The notes: generated from the sequence alone by a model not told the origin. DNA of 17,488 nt from Leyella stercorea (GCF_019052365.1 NZ_JAHQUY010000062.1:1-17488); one strand, 5' to 3'; counted from the stretch's first letter, positions 7,501 through 16,681 are shown. Made by a program: numbers and translations.

Positions 7501-8702
7501 GCACGCTGCCTACAGAGGGGATGGAGATGAAGAGTCTGCGCACGCTCAATCTGAGCGGAAACAGTTTGAGTGGCGATGTGGCTGCGTTCTGCAAACTCCT
7601 GCCTGCGCTTGAGACGCTCAATCTTGGCTACAATCTGTTTACAGAACTTAGCGGCGTTCTGCCTGCTCACATCACCTCGCTCAATCTGCAGAATCAGCGC
7701 GAAGGCTACAGTCTCTCTACCTTCACGCTGCAGGAGTGGGTTATGGGTGACAAGCAGGCCGACATACAGCTCGGAACGCTCATCGCTTACGACCATAAGA
7801 ACCAGAACTTCGAGGCGCATCCTACGCTCCGCATCTATACTACCGCCAACAACAGTTATGTAGGCGAGATGAGATACACAGACGGAGCCTACCGCTACTA
7901 TCTCAGCGGCACGTACAACTACGCAAGCGGCACGGAGTTCTGCATCCGATCGTATGAAGGCGTGGCACAGAACAACCGCCTGCGTGCTAAGCTGACGTGG
8001 ACAAAGGGCGATGTGAACGCCGACGCATCGGTAGACGTGCTCGACGCGCAGCAGACGCTCAACTACATCATGGGCACGCAGAACGGCAACTTCAACTATC
8101 CGGCAGCCGACACTTATGAGGGCGGCGGCATCAATGTGCAGGACGTCGTGGCAACCATCAACATCTTCATCGGCAGCAACGACAACGCCGACCAGAAGAG
8201 TCTTATGGCTGCGCAAAGACGCTGGACGGAGAGCATGGGCGAAGATGCCTCTACAGCTAACGTGCTCAGCGTGGAAGACGGCGCATTGTGGCTCGACGCA
8301 ACCGACCAGGTGGCTGCGCTCGACATCACACTTGCCGGCGTGAAAGCCAACGATGTGAAGCTCGCTACGAGCAAGCAGCGCTATCAGCTCGTGACACACA
8401 ACACGGCTAACGGTGTTCGAGTAGTGATAATAAGCACTACGGGCGACATCATCAGCGGACGCACCAAGCTGTTGCGACTCGCTAAGCAGGCAAGAGTAGA
8501 CCAGGCGATGGCTGCAGACATAGGCGCACAGCCGGTAGGCGTGGCGTTTGAGGGTCAGACCACAGACATCGACACCATAACCACAGACGTCGACAGCCGC
8601 GAAGCTGTATACAGCCTCGACGGACGCAAACTGAACGGCGTTGCACGCGAAGGCGTCTATATTGTGAACGGAAAGAAAAAGGCTATTAACAGACATCAAT
8701 AG
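4503..8702 (+). CDS. Multidomain surface protein with InlB-like, cohesin-like, PKD, CARDB, LRR and dockerin modules
   Basis: 1399 residues, with signal peptide 1-22 (ending MVARGQ). Three InlB-type beta repeats, each with an F.NW or FKGW core, lie at about 35-110, 113-185 and 199-276. They are joined by a recurring linker F.P.SP.EP. A cohesin-like domain spans about 290-420 (GETMLLPIYMQNTGNVKTLS...). A PKD domain spans about 427-500 (WNFGDGATSTERNPMHSY). Residues about 505-820 are beta-rich and not recognised. A CARDB domain spans about 820-935, and plant-type LRRs about 940-1060 (ALKVLYQATNGGAW, LNLSGNSLSGD). A type I dockerin lies at about 1168-1225. Its first calcium loop is intact (D1170, N1172, D1174, D1178, D1181), while the second keeps D1203, N1211 and D1214 but has Tyr and Gly at positions 3 and 5. 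A second, divergent cohesin-like stretch follows at about 1253-1365, then the export tail YSLDGRKL...GVYIVNGKKK. No catalytic domain is visible, so a scaffold or adhesin role is inferred. The next gene starts 2 bases after the stop. Confidence 0.92.
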   Translation: MIKSRYILTLLAMLLSMVARGQDFNPDSPPEPGARYKLTVKAQPAEAATVSGGGLYAVNANVSVKAVAKSSNWRFINWTDAEGKVVSKSSTFTHRKLNSAETLTANYEYQKTSRLTIAYDPSSIRASEVKEYVVGVTYSYTASTYSDYTFVNWTTSDGTVISTNRAVSYTVTENDETITAHYRFTPGSPAEPNETKPKHKVYFRCDPAGLVGFNQNNGFSVSEGNTFSVTVYDASNYEFKGWTREGSSEIIGQYRTFSGTMGKEDVHLVAHFEFKPSSPSEPSTDSKQRHSLYATTTSMYRGETMLLPIYMQNTGNVKTLSFKLHLPKNLTVDVAGIQKTLRTDAYTVQAAQEDSVLSVSLEGGTQIVEHDGVVVRIPVSAQEALKDSVYTVKFSDIAGTTTADAAISFTSRSGRLVVSTPEEGDLQAKFSVETYMNRAQFTNLSSENAKTFEWNFGDGATSTERNPMHSYAEAGTYTVRLTARGIVKTVTAEQQIIINPANTWSASGDYRLDPTANSARAFKSMHEMLSLLSQCTPDGTINVKTGGKEAFDANLQTADSLALLSTLTEKLDKAGVVMAFKNEVQNPVTLRFNVAANSADMQKATDFFRHISLDNVVVTLNGAAINIGEIDRFSAQTICSGASTQPEAFTAISSSEKVKVKWTASVAEGCTVRGYQLTGTGNLPAMTLTNEGSKTDLVTYHVSVELNGVAMYTYIYKVYVKPLLKSLALSSPSDKATLEYGQVTLSCSNLGQAAVGYTFRYRRTDAEAENAEEWKEVKTTSPSTAFVPVEGASYEWYATAHGECNETVESAHRTFSIRKRSDLTVVSVTAPAEVKANTTFQITAVVRNIGKGATRSSNWQDIICEEQANGSYREIKRISHNGVLQPGDSYTVTFTVTSPDATLSEVRYLVETDSWYQETESNESNNMNISDPVSIIKRYIDDADYEALKVLYQATNGGAWTNKTWRIGSNAVTSTGWPGVTFDEEGHVLAIDLQNNNLRGTLPTEGMEMKSLRTLNLSGNSLSGDVAAFCKLLPALETLNLGYNLFTELSGVLPAHITSLNLQNQREGYSLSTFTLQEWVMGDKQADIQLGTLIAYDHKNQNFEAHPTLRIYTTANNSYVGEMRYTDGAYRYYLSGTYNYASGTEFCIRSYEGVAQNNRLRAKLTWTKGDVNADASVDVLDAQQTLNYIMGTQNGNFNYPAADTYEGGGINVQDVVATINIFIGSNDNADQKSLMAAQRRWTESMGEDASTANVLSVEDGALWLDATDQVAALDITLAGVKANDVKLATSKQRYQLVTHNTANGVRVVIISTTGDIISGRTKLLRLAKQARVDQAMAADIGAQPVGVAFEGQTTDIDTITTDVDSREAVYSLDGRKLNGVAREGVYIVNGKKKAINRHQ

Positions 8703-8704
8703 AC

Positions 8705-11700
8705 ATGAAGATCAGAAGATACATAACCATGATGCTGTTCTTGCTGATGTACATCACGGCAACGGCTCAGAACAACCTGTCGGTAGGAAAGCTGACAGGC
8801 GGTCAGGGCAAGGACGTGCTGATACCTATCAGCCTTGAGAACACAGACGAGGTGGTGGCGCTGCAGTTCGACCTGCAGCTGCCATTCGACCGCTCGTCAA
8901 GAACAGCGCCGGCGCTGAGCCAATCGCGTATAAACGAACACACGGTGTCGGTAAGAAATCTCGGCAACCATAAATATAGAGTGGTTGTCGTGAATATGAG
9001 CAATCGTCCTCTGTCGGGCAACGCCGGCACAATCATCAACTTCCCGATGGCTGTGCCTACAGGTTTGGACCCCGGCACGGAGTACGCCGTGAGCTTGTCG
9101 GATGTTATCATCACAAACCGCAAAGGCGACAACATCCAGGGCGATTCTAACGTGAACGGCAGCTACACGGTGCAGCGAGAAAACGCTCCCGACCTTGCTA
9201 CTACCGATGTTAACATCACCGAGAGCACGCTTGTGCCGGGCAACTATGTCACAGTGACTTGGAAAGTGAGCAACATCGGCAACGCCGATACGCGCAGCGG
9301 TTGGACCGAACGTGTCTATCTCGTGAGCAACGATACCGAAGAAGCGGTGCACATAGGCAATACCTACTTCAGTAATACGCTACTCAAGGGCGGCTACATC
9401 GCACGCAGCGCCACCTTCAACCTCTCGCAGACCGTCGGTCTCGAAGGCGAAGTGACGGCGAAAGTGGTGGTTGAGCCCAACAGCGGTTGCGGCGAGTACA
9501 ACGCTGACCGCGCCAACAACACCGCAAGCGGCGGAACCGCCGAGCTTGAGAAGCACTTGTTCCTTACTGCTCCCGACAACAGCGTGAAGGAAGGCGAGTC
9601 GATGCGCCTCACTTTGAAGCGCAGTGGCGACCGTAGTATGGACGAGACATTCAGCATAGCTTCGTCTTTGCCCGAACACGCTAAGGTTCCGGCTACTGTT
9701 ACCATCAGCAAAGGTCAGTCGGCAGCGTCGTTCGACGTGGTTTGTCCCGACAACGACGTGGTGAACACCTACTCTAAGGTCACCATAACCGTGAACAAAG
9801 CCAACGGATACCCGCAGGATGTAGCCACATCCTTTAATATAAAGGACGACGAACTGCTGCCTCTCACCGTGAAGCTCGACAAAACCGAGTATAACGAGGG
9901 CGAAACGATGAAAGCTACCGTCAGCGTGCCTTACCGCATCGGCAATGATACGCTCACGGTCTACTTCAGCGTGGAGAAGCCGAAGCGCTTCCGCCTGCCT
10001 AAGAGCTACACCTTCGAGCCTGGAGCGACAGAAGCCGTGATTGATATTCCGATCATTGACGATAACATCGCAGCCAACGACGAGACATTGCAGCTCAGCG
10101 TGTCGGCAGACCATCATCTGGCGGGCACAGCGCTGTTTGTGCTGAAGGACAACGATGTGCCGGCTATCAGCATGACTCTGCTGCCCACAACCGTGAGCGA
10201 GGCGGCAGGCTACAACGCCATTCACGCCACCATCAAGCGCACCGAGGCAAAGAACAGCAAGATTACGCTGAAGCTGAGCGACGACAGCAACGGCGAACTA
10301 TACTACACAACGCCGATAACCATGCCAGAAGGCACAGAGGAAGTGACGTTCCCCATCGGCGTGAAGGACAACCAGAAGGTTGACGGCACACGCAAGGTGA
10401 AGTTCAGCGCAGCTATATACATCACCGATTGCGGCTGCTCTGCGATAGGCGACAAGCAGACCGTGGTGAGCGACACCATTACCATCCTCGACAACGACGG
10501 ACCGACGCTTAGCGTCACTTCGAACAAGACAACTATCCTCGAAGGCGACGCGACAGGCGCTACGCTCACCATCAGTCGCAACGACGCAACGACCAGTCCG
10601 CTCACGGTTACGCTGAGCGCAAAGGGCGACGACCTGCAGTTTGCAAAGACCGTGACTATCCCTGCCGGAAAGGAGAGCGTTACAACGCCGTTCGTCGCGT
10701 TGAGCAACGAGGCCAGCGAGGGCAACCGCACCATTTCTGTCATCGCAAGCAGCGACGGCTATAGTCCAGGTACGGTGTGGATGCTCATCTCCGACCAGAC
10801 TCTGCCCGACGCAGAGATGCAGACTCCTGCATGCGACGCAGAGATTGAGGCTGGAAGCAAGGCGAAAGTGACGATAACGGTGAAGAACATCGGTGCCATC
10901 AAGATGCCGAAGGGCACACAGATCCGCACAAGCATCGGCTCAAGTTCTACTATGACGCAGACAGATGCCGACATTGCTGTGGGCGCTACCTACACATCTG
11001 TTGTGGAGCTGGACGCACCGAGCGTGCCCGGAAAGTACAGAGTGACGGCAGAAATCAACCCGAACGGCACCGTAACCGAGTTGCAGACTATCAACAACAG
11101 CGCCTATACCGAGACAACCGTAACGACAGCATACACTTACGACGTCAAAGCCGAGAAGAATACGTATAACATTGGCGAGAAGGTAGTGCTGGGCGGCACG
11201 GTGAAAACACGCGGCGGCACTGCGGCAGCCAACGTTGAGGTAGAACCATATATCATCTATGCCGGTTCGCGCATAGCTCTGAAAGCCACCACCGACGCCG
11301 AGGGCAAATACTCTGCAGAGTACACCATCCAGGCAGGTATGGGCGGCGAGTACGGCTACGGTGTCTGCACACCGGGCGAGAACATCAGCGCTCAGCAGGG
11401 CACTTTCGCCGTGTACGGCATCTCACGCACCACAACCGAATACATCAAGCACGAGATGTACGAAGGCGATGTGGCTCGCGGCACTATCAAGGTGAAGAAC
11501 ATGAGCAGTCTGCCTCAGCACAGTCTGACAGCAACCTGCGAACCGAACGACCAGTATGAGGTTACGTTCGGCGGCGACACAGAACTTGCGGGCGGCGGAA
11601 CAGCCGAGATAAGCTACACCGTCAAGCCGCTTTCGCTCTCTAAAACTAAGGAGTGGGACCGCCTGACGTTCAACATTACAACAGCCGAGGGCGCATCGCT

Positions 11701-14700
11701 CAGCGTAGTGACCTACAACTACACACGCAAGCATACGCCGACACTCGTGGTGTCTACCAACAGCATCAACACCACCGTGACCAAGGGTAAGGTGCGCACA
11801 TATCCTATCGTGCTCACCAATACCGGCATAGCCGAGACAGGCAAGATAACCGTGTCGCTGCCTGCCGCGCTTTCCGACTTCATCAGTCTGGCTACGCCTG
11901 CCACAATGCCGTCGCTGGCAACGGGCGACAGTGCAACGGTGATGCTTAAGTTCAACGCTGCCAACTACGACGTGAATGTCTACCAGAAGGGTGGCATCGC
12001 CATCAACTGCAGCGAGGGCAACGGCAAGCAGATTGGCTTCAACGTGAAGGTGGTGAGCGAGGAGAAGGGCAACCTTCGCATCCGCGTTCGCGACGAGAAC
12101 ACCATATACGGCAACAAGGACGGCGAGCATCCGTACGTCAGCAACGCCAGCGTGCGACTTACCGACTACAACACCGGCGCACTCGTGATGCAGGATGTGA
12201 CGGGCGCGGACGGCAGCATTACGTTCAGCGATCTGAACGAAGGCTACTACCATCTGCACGTTACGGCAGACCGCCACGACACTTACGACCAGAACGTGCT
12301 GGTGAGTCCGGGCGAGACAACCGAGCATCTTGCCACAATCAGCTACCAGGCAATCAGAGTGGACTGGACTGTGGAGGAGACAGAGATAGAAGACGAGTAC
12401 GACATCACCACCAAGCTGACGTACGAGACGCAGGTGCCTGTTCCGGTAGTGGAGATGAATGCTCCCGACGCAATCATTCTTGCAGACATCAACCGCGGCA
12501 AGAGTGCACTCTTCAACGTAGTGCTGCGCAACCGCGGACTCATTGCCGCACAGAACGTGCAGTACACACCGCCTACGGCAGACGGTTTCGTGTTCATGCC
12601 GATGGTAGAATACTCCGGCTTCACGCTCGCACCTGAGCAGAGCTACGTCATACCGGTGCTCGTGATGCACGAGGAGGACTTCAACAGCGATGACTTCGCA
12701 CGCAACGTGAAGCGCAAGGTGATGCAGCGCGCCGAGGGCAGAGCAAAGAAGAAGTGCTTCGGCGATATGGGCACCAAGTTCGAGTGGCCCTGCGGAGACA
12801 ACGCAAAGTATGCATGGATAGGTTCTATCATCAGATTCGTGCAGGACAACGCCGAATGTTCTGACCCACCACCAGCAGGTGGCGGACACGCTGTAATCTA
12901 TCCTCAGACACAACCCGGACTGGGCGGTGGACCTTATGGCGATTTCGGCGGCTATGCAACGGCGAGCGGCGGCAGAACAGACGCCAAGGCTCTGCTTAAG
13001 CTGTTCTGTACAGCAATAGAGTGTGTGCCGCTTCCCGACTTGCCTACTTGCGTGGCGCCAGCCATAACCAACGCATTGGAAGGATCGGCACTGCAGTTTG
13101 CAGGCGACTGCGCTATGGACTATCTCAGCGGAAAGGTAGCCGACAAGATTCCGTTGTTCAGCTGTCTGAAGGGTATAGCTTCCAACTATGGACCCGATAT
13201 GGTAGAGTGTCTCGGCAACTGGGGCAAGGAGATGGCCGATAAGTTCAGCAAGGCGCCGATGCGCAAGGCAGCTGCTGCCGAAGACAAGCCGATACCGGCT
13301 CTGATGGAGTCGTCGGGCTATAAGCAGTTCCTGTTCTTCAGCTACTTCGACACATACATGGAGTACAACCGACAGCTCACCAAGGCGCCTGAGGCGCTCG
13401 GCATGAAGGACTTCGGCGTGGAGCTGATGTCGGCAATACACAAAGCCGACCTCGAGCTGCAGAAGATGCGCGTGGACGGTACGCTCTGGACGTTCGACCT
13501 GAACACCATTCCGGACAACACCACGGTGGATGACAAGAGCCAGGGCGTAGGTCCGTACCTCACATCGCTCATGCCGAACAAGAATGCGGTGATAGCCGAC
13601 TTCTCGCTGCGCAACTATGTGGAGCGTCTGCGCAACACATGGAGCAAGGAGGACGGACGCGGCTATATCAGCGACAACCACATGGACGAGGCGGTGGTGG
13701 CAGACATTCTGCAGACACGCCAGAACTGTGTGACGAAGCTCGTCAACCTGGGCATACCTACATGGACCGACCTCATGGGAAGCGCACGCAAGGACATGCT
13801 GCAATATATGGAGACGCAGTCGGAGAACACCTGCGCACAAGTGAAGCTCGAGATAAAGCAGAAGCTGGTGCTCACGCGTCAGGCGTTCCGCGGCACGCTC
13901 ACCATTGAGAACGGATCGAGCAACGCCATCGAGGACATCCTCGTCGACGTGAACGCTACGAACATGGAGACCGGCTTCATGGCTACATCGCGCGAGATGC
14001 AGATAGCTATCGAGAAGATAGAAGGCTTCGAGGGCGAGAAGGACGGCGCATGGCGACTGGGCGCAGGCAAGAAGGGTGTGGCTACCATACTCTTCATTCC
14101 TACCAAGTATGCGGCGCCCGAGAACCTCACCACCTATAGCTTCGGCGGAACGCTGAGCTTCAAGGACGGTAGCACGACGCAGAACCGCTCGCTCTTCCCC
14201 GTGAGCCTGCAGGTGAAGCCGTCACCAGAGCTCGACCTCACTTACTTCATGCAGCGCGACGTATACGGCGACAACCCGCTCACGCCCGACGTCGTTGAGC
14301 CGGTGATACCTGCCGAGTTCTCGGTGCTCATACACAACAAGGGCAAGGGCGACGCCAACAACGTGCGCATGATTACGAAGAAGCCTGAGATTGTGGAGAA
14401 CGAGAAGGGACTGCTCATCGACTTCGACATCATCAGTTCGAGCCTTAACGGAGGCGAGAAGACGATGGCGCTCGACGACGACATCGCTACGCAGTTTGGC
14501 ACTATCGCTGCCGGCACCGCATCTTACGCCACATGGGACCTCACAGCGTCGCTCATGGGCCACTTCACGGAGTATGACGTGAACGTTACACACGTGACCG
14601 ACTACGGCAACCCCGACCTCTCGCTGCTCGACCGCGTCACCATACACGAGCTGATACACAGCTTGAACGCCACTATCGGCGACAAGGTGTATCGTGCATG

Positions 14701-16675
14701 GATCACGAACGACGAGCCCGACGCGGAGGATGCGCCCGACCATATCTACTTCGCCAACGGCACCGACGAGGAACTCGTGACGCTGAGCGGGGAGACCAGA
14801 ATGGAACGCATAGACAATACGCACTACCGCGTGACGGTGCCCACCGACGTGCCGCGCAACTGGTTCTACACGGCTGTGGCTAACCCGGCGGGCAAGTACG
14901 CGAAGATACTCAGCATAACCGACGAGACGAACAACCGACCGCTCGACCCGGCTAACTTCTGGACTACCGACTACACGATGAAGGACGGCATCGACCCGCA
15001 GCTCGACTATCGTCTGCATATTGCCGACATCGTTTCGGACAAGGGCACGAACAAGTACATCGTGGAGTTTGAACCGATACCTGAGCTGCGACTCGACGTG
15101 AAGAGCATCACGACGGTGCCTGCCGACGACCAGATTGCGGAGAAGCCGATAGAGGTGCTTACCGTGGAGTTCAACAAGGACATCAAGCCCGAGACCTTCA
15201 CACGCGAGGACATCGTGGTGCGCCACGAGGGCAAGCTCTACAGCGGCGACATCGCCATCGCGCCGAAGGACGAAGCCACGAAGCGCGTGTTCAAGCTCAA
15301 CACAAGCGGTCTGAGCGAGAACGGCTACTACGTGCTGCAGGTGAAGACCGACAACATCACCGACGCCGAGAACTATCAGGGCGCTGAGGGCAAGATGGTG
15401 AGATGGATGCTCTTCAAGGACGGACTGGTTCACTACAACGTGCATGTTCTGCCGCTTGCAGAATGGGGAAGTGTGGAGTGTGTGAAGGACGTTCCTGCAG
15501 AGACGCCTGCCGCTTTTGCAAAGCGCGGCATGAAGAAGGCAGAAGCCAACAGTGGACAACTGGCTTACGGCGGCGGAATGACCTTCAAGGCTACGCCGAG
15601 CAAGGGCTACAAGTTCGTTTGCTGGAAGGACAACGCCACCGACGAGGTGCTCTCAAACAACGCCGAATACCACGTGGAGGCACGCAACACGCTCGACATA
15701 TCGGCTGTGTTCGAGGCTGAGACGTATAAGGTGACGGTGAAGTGCGACGCCGACGGCGGAACGATGGACGTGGCATCCGGACTCTACGAGTACGGCACGA
15801 AGCTCACGCTCGACGCCAAGCCCAACAAGGGCTATCGTCTGGACGGCTACAAGCTCAACGGCGTGCAGACCGAGACTGCCGCTCCGTATGAACTGACAGT
15901 TGAAGGACCGACAGAGGTGGAGGTGCTCTTCCACGACCTCTCGCCCGTAGACGTGATTCTCGACGAGCGCAAGGACTATCAGCGCCCCGTTGAATACGTA
16001 AGCGCAGCGAGTCTGCAGAACGGCACGAACGTGAAGCTCTACCGCTCGTTCCTCAAGGAAGCATGGAACACTATCTGTCTGCCGTGCGCCGTGGAGAACC
16101 CAGAGGAGGTGTTCGGTGCAGGCACGCAGGTGGCGCAGCTCGCAGGCATGACGCCGACGTCGCTCACCTTCGAGTATGTAGAGAAGATGGAGGCTAACAC
16201 GCCGTACATCATAAAGCCTACAGCGGTGAACAACGCTGCCTACGCCAACGTAGCGTCGCCAACGGTGCTCTACGACCTCGGAATGCGCACGCTCGAAGAC
16301 CTGCCCGAGGGCAAGGACCGTCCGACGTACGAGACCGAGAGCGGAGTGTCGTTCATCGGAGCGTACCGTGTGGAGAACCTGCCGGCTAACGAGGGCTACT
16401 ACTACATCAGCGGCAACAAGTTCTACTACATCGACGTGCCCGTGCCCACAACACGCTACCGCGGATTCTTCCATTCCGACGTACACAACGGCGCGATGCT
16501 CAGTCTGGCTTTCGGCGGCGGTACGACAAACATAGAGAATGTCTACTTCCTGCCGTCAGGCGCCGGCGACATCTACGACCTCACCGGCAAGAAGGTGCGC
16601 TCGAGCGGCGAGTCGCTCGACGGACTGAAGCCCGGCGTGTACATCACGAAGAACAAGAAGTTCGTTGTGAAGTGA
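8705..16675 (+). CDS. Giant surface protein with cohesin-like, CARDB, Calx-beta, carboxypeptidase-regulatory-like and InlB-like modules
   Basis: 2656 residues, with a signal peptide ending ITATAQ (about 1-22). A cohesin-like domain spans about 23-160 and CARDB about 162-275. Four Calx-beta-like repeats lie at about 285-382, 385-486, 487-600 and 601-700, with markers such as VKEGESM, YNEGETM, ILEGDA and the closing DNDGP. A second CARDB spans about 702-810, and Ig-like beta domains about 812-1120. A carboxypeptidase-regulatory-like module (NASVRLTDYNTG, GYYHLHVTA) followed by ETQVPVPVV spans about 1122-1253. A Cys-rich, less beta-like core with 11 Cys spans about 1350-1710. A conserved block spans about 1708-2110 and includes YFMQRDVYGDNPLTPD, ENEKGLLIDFDII and H1981-E-L-I-H1985. 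A Big_5-like domain spans about 2129-2235. Two InlB-like repeats lie at about 2245-2338 and 2340-2415. A WNTICLPCAV block (about 2453) and the export tail IYDLTGKKV...KKFVVK (2623-2656) close the protein. Calx-beta, CARDB and InlB modules are usual in extracellular calcium-stabilised adhesins. HELIH looks like a zinc-protease motif, but no protease fold surrounds it. Last gene of the operon. Confidence 0.93.
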   Translation: MKIRRYITMMLFLLMYITATAQNNLSVGKLTGGQGKDVLIPISLENTDEVVALQFDLQLPFDRSSRTAPALSQSRINEHTVSVRNLGNHKYRVVVVNMSNRPLSGNAGTIINFPMAVPTGLDPGTEYAVSLSDVIITNRKGDNIQGDSNVNGSYTVQRENAPDLATTDVNITESTLVPGNYVTVTWKVSNIGNADTRSGWTERVYLVSNDTEEAVHIGNTYFSNTLLKGGYIARSATFNLSQTVGLEGEVTAKVVVEPNSGCGEYNADRANNTASGGTAELEKHLFLTAPDNSVKEGESMRLTLKRSGDRSMDETFSIASSLPEHAKVPATVTISKGQSAASFDVVCPDNDVVNTYSKVTITVNKANGYPQDVATSFNIKDDELLPLTVKLDKTEYNEGETMKATVSVPYRIGNDTLTVYFSVEKPKRFRLPKSYTFEPGATEAVIDIPIIDDNIAANDETLQLSVSADHHLAGTALFVLKDNDVPAISMTLLPTTVSEAAGYNAIHATIKRTEAKNSKITLKLSDDSNGELYYTTPITMPEGTEEVTFPIGVKDNQKVDGTRKVKFSAAIYITDCGCSAIGDKQTVVSDTITILDNDGPTLSVTSNKTTILEGDATGATLTISRNDATTSPLTVTLSAKGDDLQFAKTVTIPAGKESVTTPFVALSNEASEGNRTISVIASSDGYSPGTVWMLISDQTLPDAEMQTPACDAEIEAGSKAKVTITVKNIGAIKMPKGTQIRTSIGSSSTMTQTDADIAVGATYTSVVELDAPSVPGKYRVTAEINPNGTVTELQTINNSAYTETTVTTAYTYDVKAEKNTYNIGEKVVLGGTVKTRGGTAAANVEVEPYIIYAGSRIALKATTDAEGKYSAEYTIQAGMGGEYGYGVCTPGENISAQQGTFAVYGISRTTTEYIKHEMYEGDVARGTIKVKNMSSLPQHSLTATCEPNDQYEVTFGGDTELAGGGTAEISYTVKPLSLSKTKEWDRLTFNITTAEGASLSVVTYNYTRKHTPTLVVSTNSINTTVTKGKVRTYPIVLTNTGIAETGKITVSLPAALSDFISLATPATMPSLATGDSATVMLKFNAANYDVNVYQKGGIAINCSEGNGKQIGFNVKVVSEEKGNLRIRVRDENTIYGNKDGEHPYVSNASVRLTDYNTGALVMQDVTGADGSITFSDLNEGYYHLHVTADRHDTYDQNVLVSPGETTEHLATISYQAIRVDWTVEETEIEDEYDITTKLTYETQVPVPVVEMNAPDAIILADINRGKSALFNVVLRNRGLIAAQNVQYTPPTADGFVFMPMVEYSGFTLAPEQSYVIPVLVMHEEDFNSDDFARNVKRKVMQRAEGRAKKKCFGDMGTKFEWPCGDNAKYAWIGSIIRFVQDNAECSDPPPAGGGHAVIYPQTQPGLGGGPYGDFGGYATASGGRTDAKALLKLFCTAIECVPLPDLPTCVAPAITNALEGSALQFAGDCAMDYLSGKVADKIPLFSCLKGIASNYGPDMVECLGNWGKEMADKFSKAPMRKAAAAEDKPIPALMESSGYKQFLFFSYFDTYMEYNRQLTKAPEALGMKDFGVELMSAIHKADLELQKMRVDGTLWTFDLNTIPDNTTVDDKSQGVGPYLTSLMPNKNAVIADFSLRNYVERLRNTWSKEDGRGYISDNHMDEAVVADILQTRQNCVTKLVNLGIPTWTDLMGSARKDMLQYMETQSENTCAQVKLEIKQKLVLTRQAFRGTLTIENGSSNAIEDILVDVNATNMETGFMATSREMQIAIEKIEGFEGEKDGAWRLGAGKKGVATILFIPTKYAAPENLTTYSFGGTLSFKDGSTTQNRSLFPVSLQVKPSPELDLTYFMQRDVYGDNPLTPDVVEPVIPAEFSVLIHNKGKGDANNVRMITKKPEIVENEKGLLIDFDIISSSLNGGEKTMALDDDIATQFGTIAAGTASYATWDLTASLMGHFTEYDVNVTHVTDYGNPDLSLLDRVTIHELIHSLNATIGDKVYRAWITNDEPDAEDAPDHIYFANGTDEELVTLSGETRMERIDNTHYRVTVPTDVPRNWFYTAVANPAGKYAKILSITDETNNRPLDPANFWTTDYTMKDGIDPQLDYRLHIADIVSDKGTNKYIVEFEPIPELRLDVKSITTVPADDQIAEKPIEVLTVEFNKDIKPETFTREDIVVRHEGKLYSGDIAIAPKDEATKRVFKLNTSGLSENGYYVLQVKTDNITDAENYQGAEGKMVRWMLFKDGLVHYNVHVLPLAEWGSVECVKDVPAETPAAFAKRGMKKAEANSGQLAYGGGMTFKATPSKGYKFVCWKDNATDEVLSNNAEYHVEARNTLDISAVFEAETYKVTVKCDADGGTMDVASGLYEYGTKLTLDAKPNKGYRLDGYKLNGVQTETAAPYELTVEGPTEVEVLFHDLSPVDVILDERKDYQRPVEYVSAASLQNGTNVKLYRSFLKEAWNTICLPCAVENPEEVFGAGTQVAQLAGMTPTSLTFEYVEKMEANTPYIIKPTAVNNAAYANVASPTVLYDLGMRTLEDLPEGKDRPTYETESGVSFIGAYRVENLPANEGYYYISGNKFYYIDVPVPTTRYRGFFHSDVHNGAMLSLAFGGGTTNIENVYFLPSGAGDIYDLTGKKVRSSGESLDGLKPGVYITKNKKFVVK

Positions 16676-16681
16676 TGATAG

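Noticed and set aside
7263..8699. 478-codon minus-strand open frame over the LRR and dockerin region
   Set aside because: Shadow of the + strand coding bias. The + strand encodes an intact dockerin calcium loop here.
11423..13840. 805-codon open frame on the minus strand inside the giant gene
   Set aside because: Its translation is rich in His, Val, Arg, Leu and Cys with no family likeness. It is the mirror of the strongly biased codon use of the + strand gene, where domains are clear.
14645..14659. HELIH as an active zinc metalloprotease site
   Set aside because: It lies in a beta-rich stretch without a downstream third ligand or other zincin context. I treat it as a conserved motif of unknown role and do not call an enzyme.
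14222..15559. 445-codon minus-strand open frame over the conserved block of the giant gene
   Set aside because: No domain, shadow composition, and the + strand motifs are conserved-looking.
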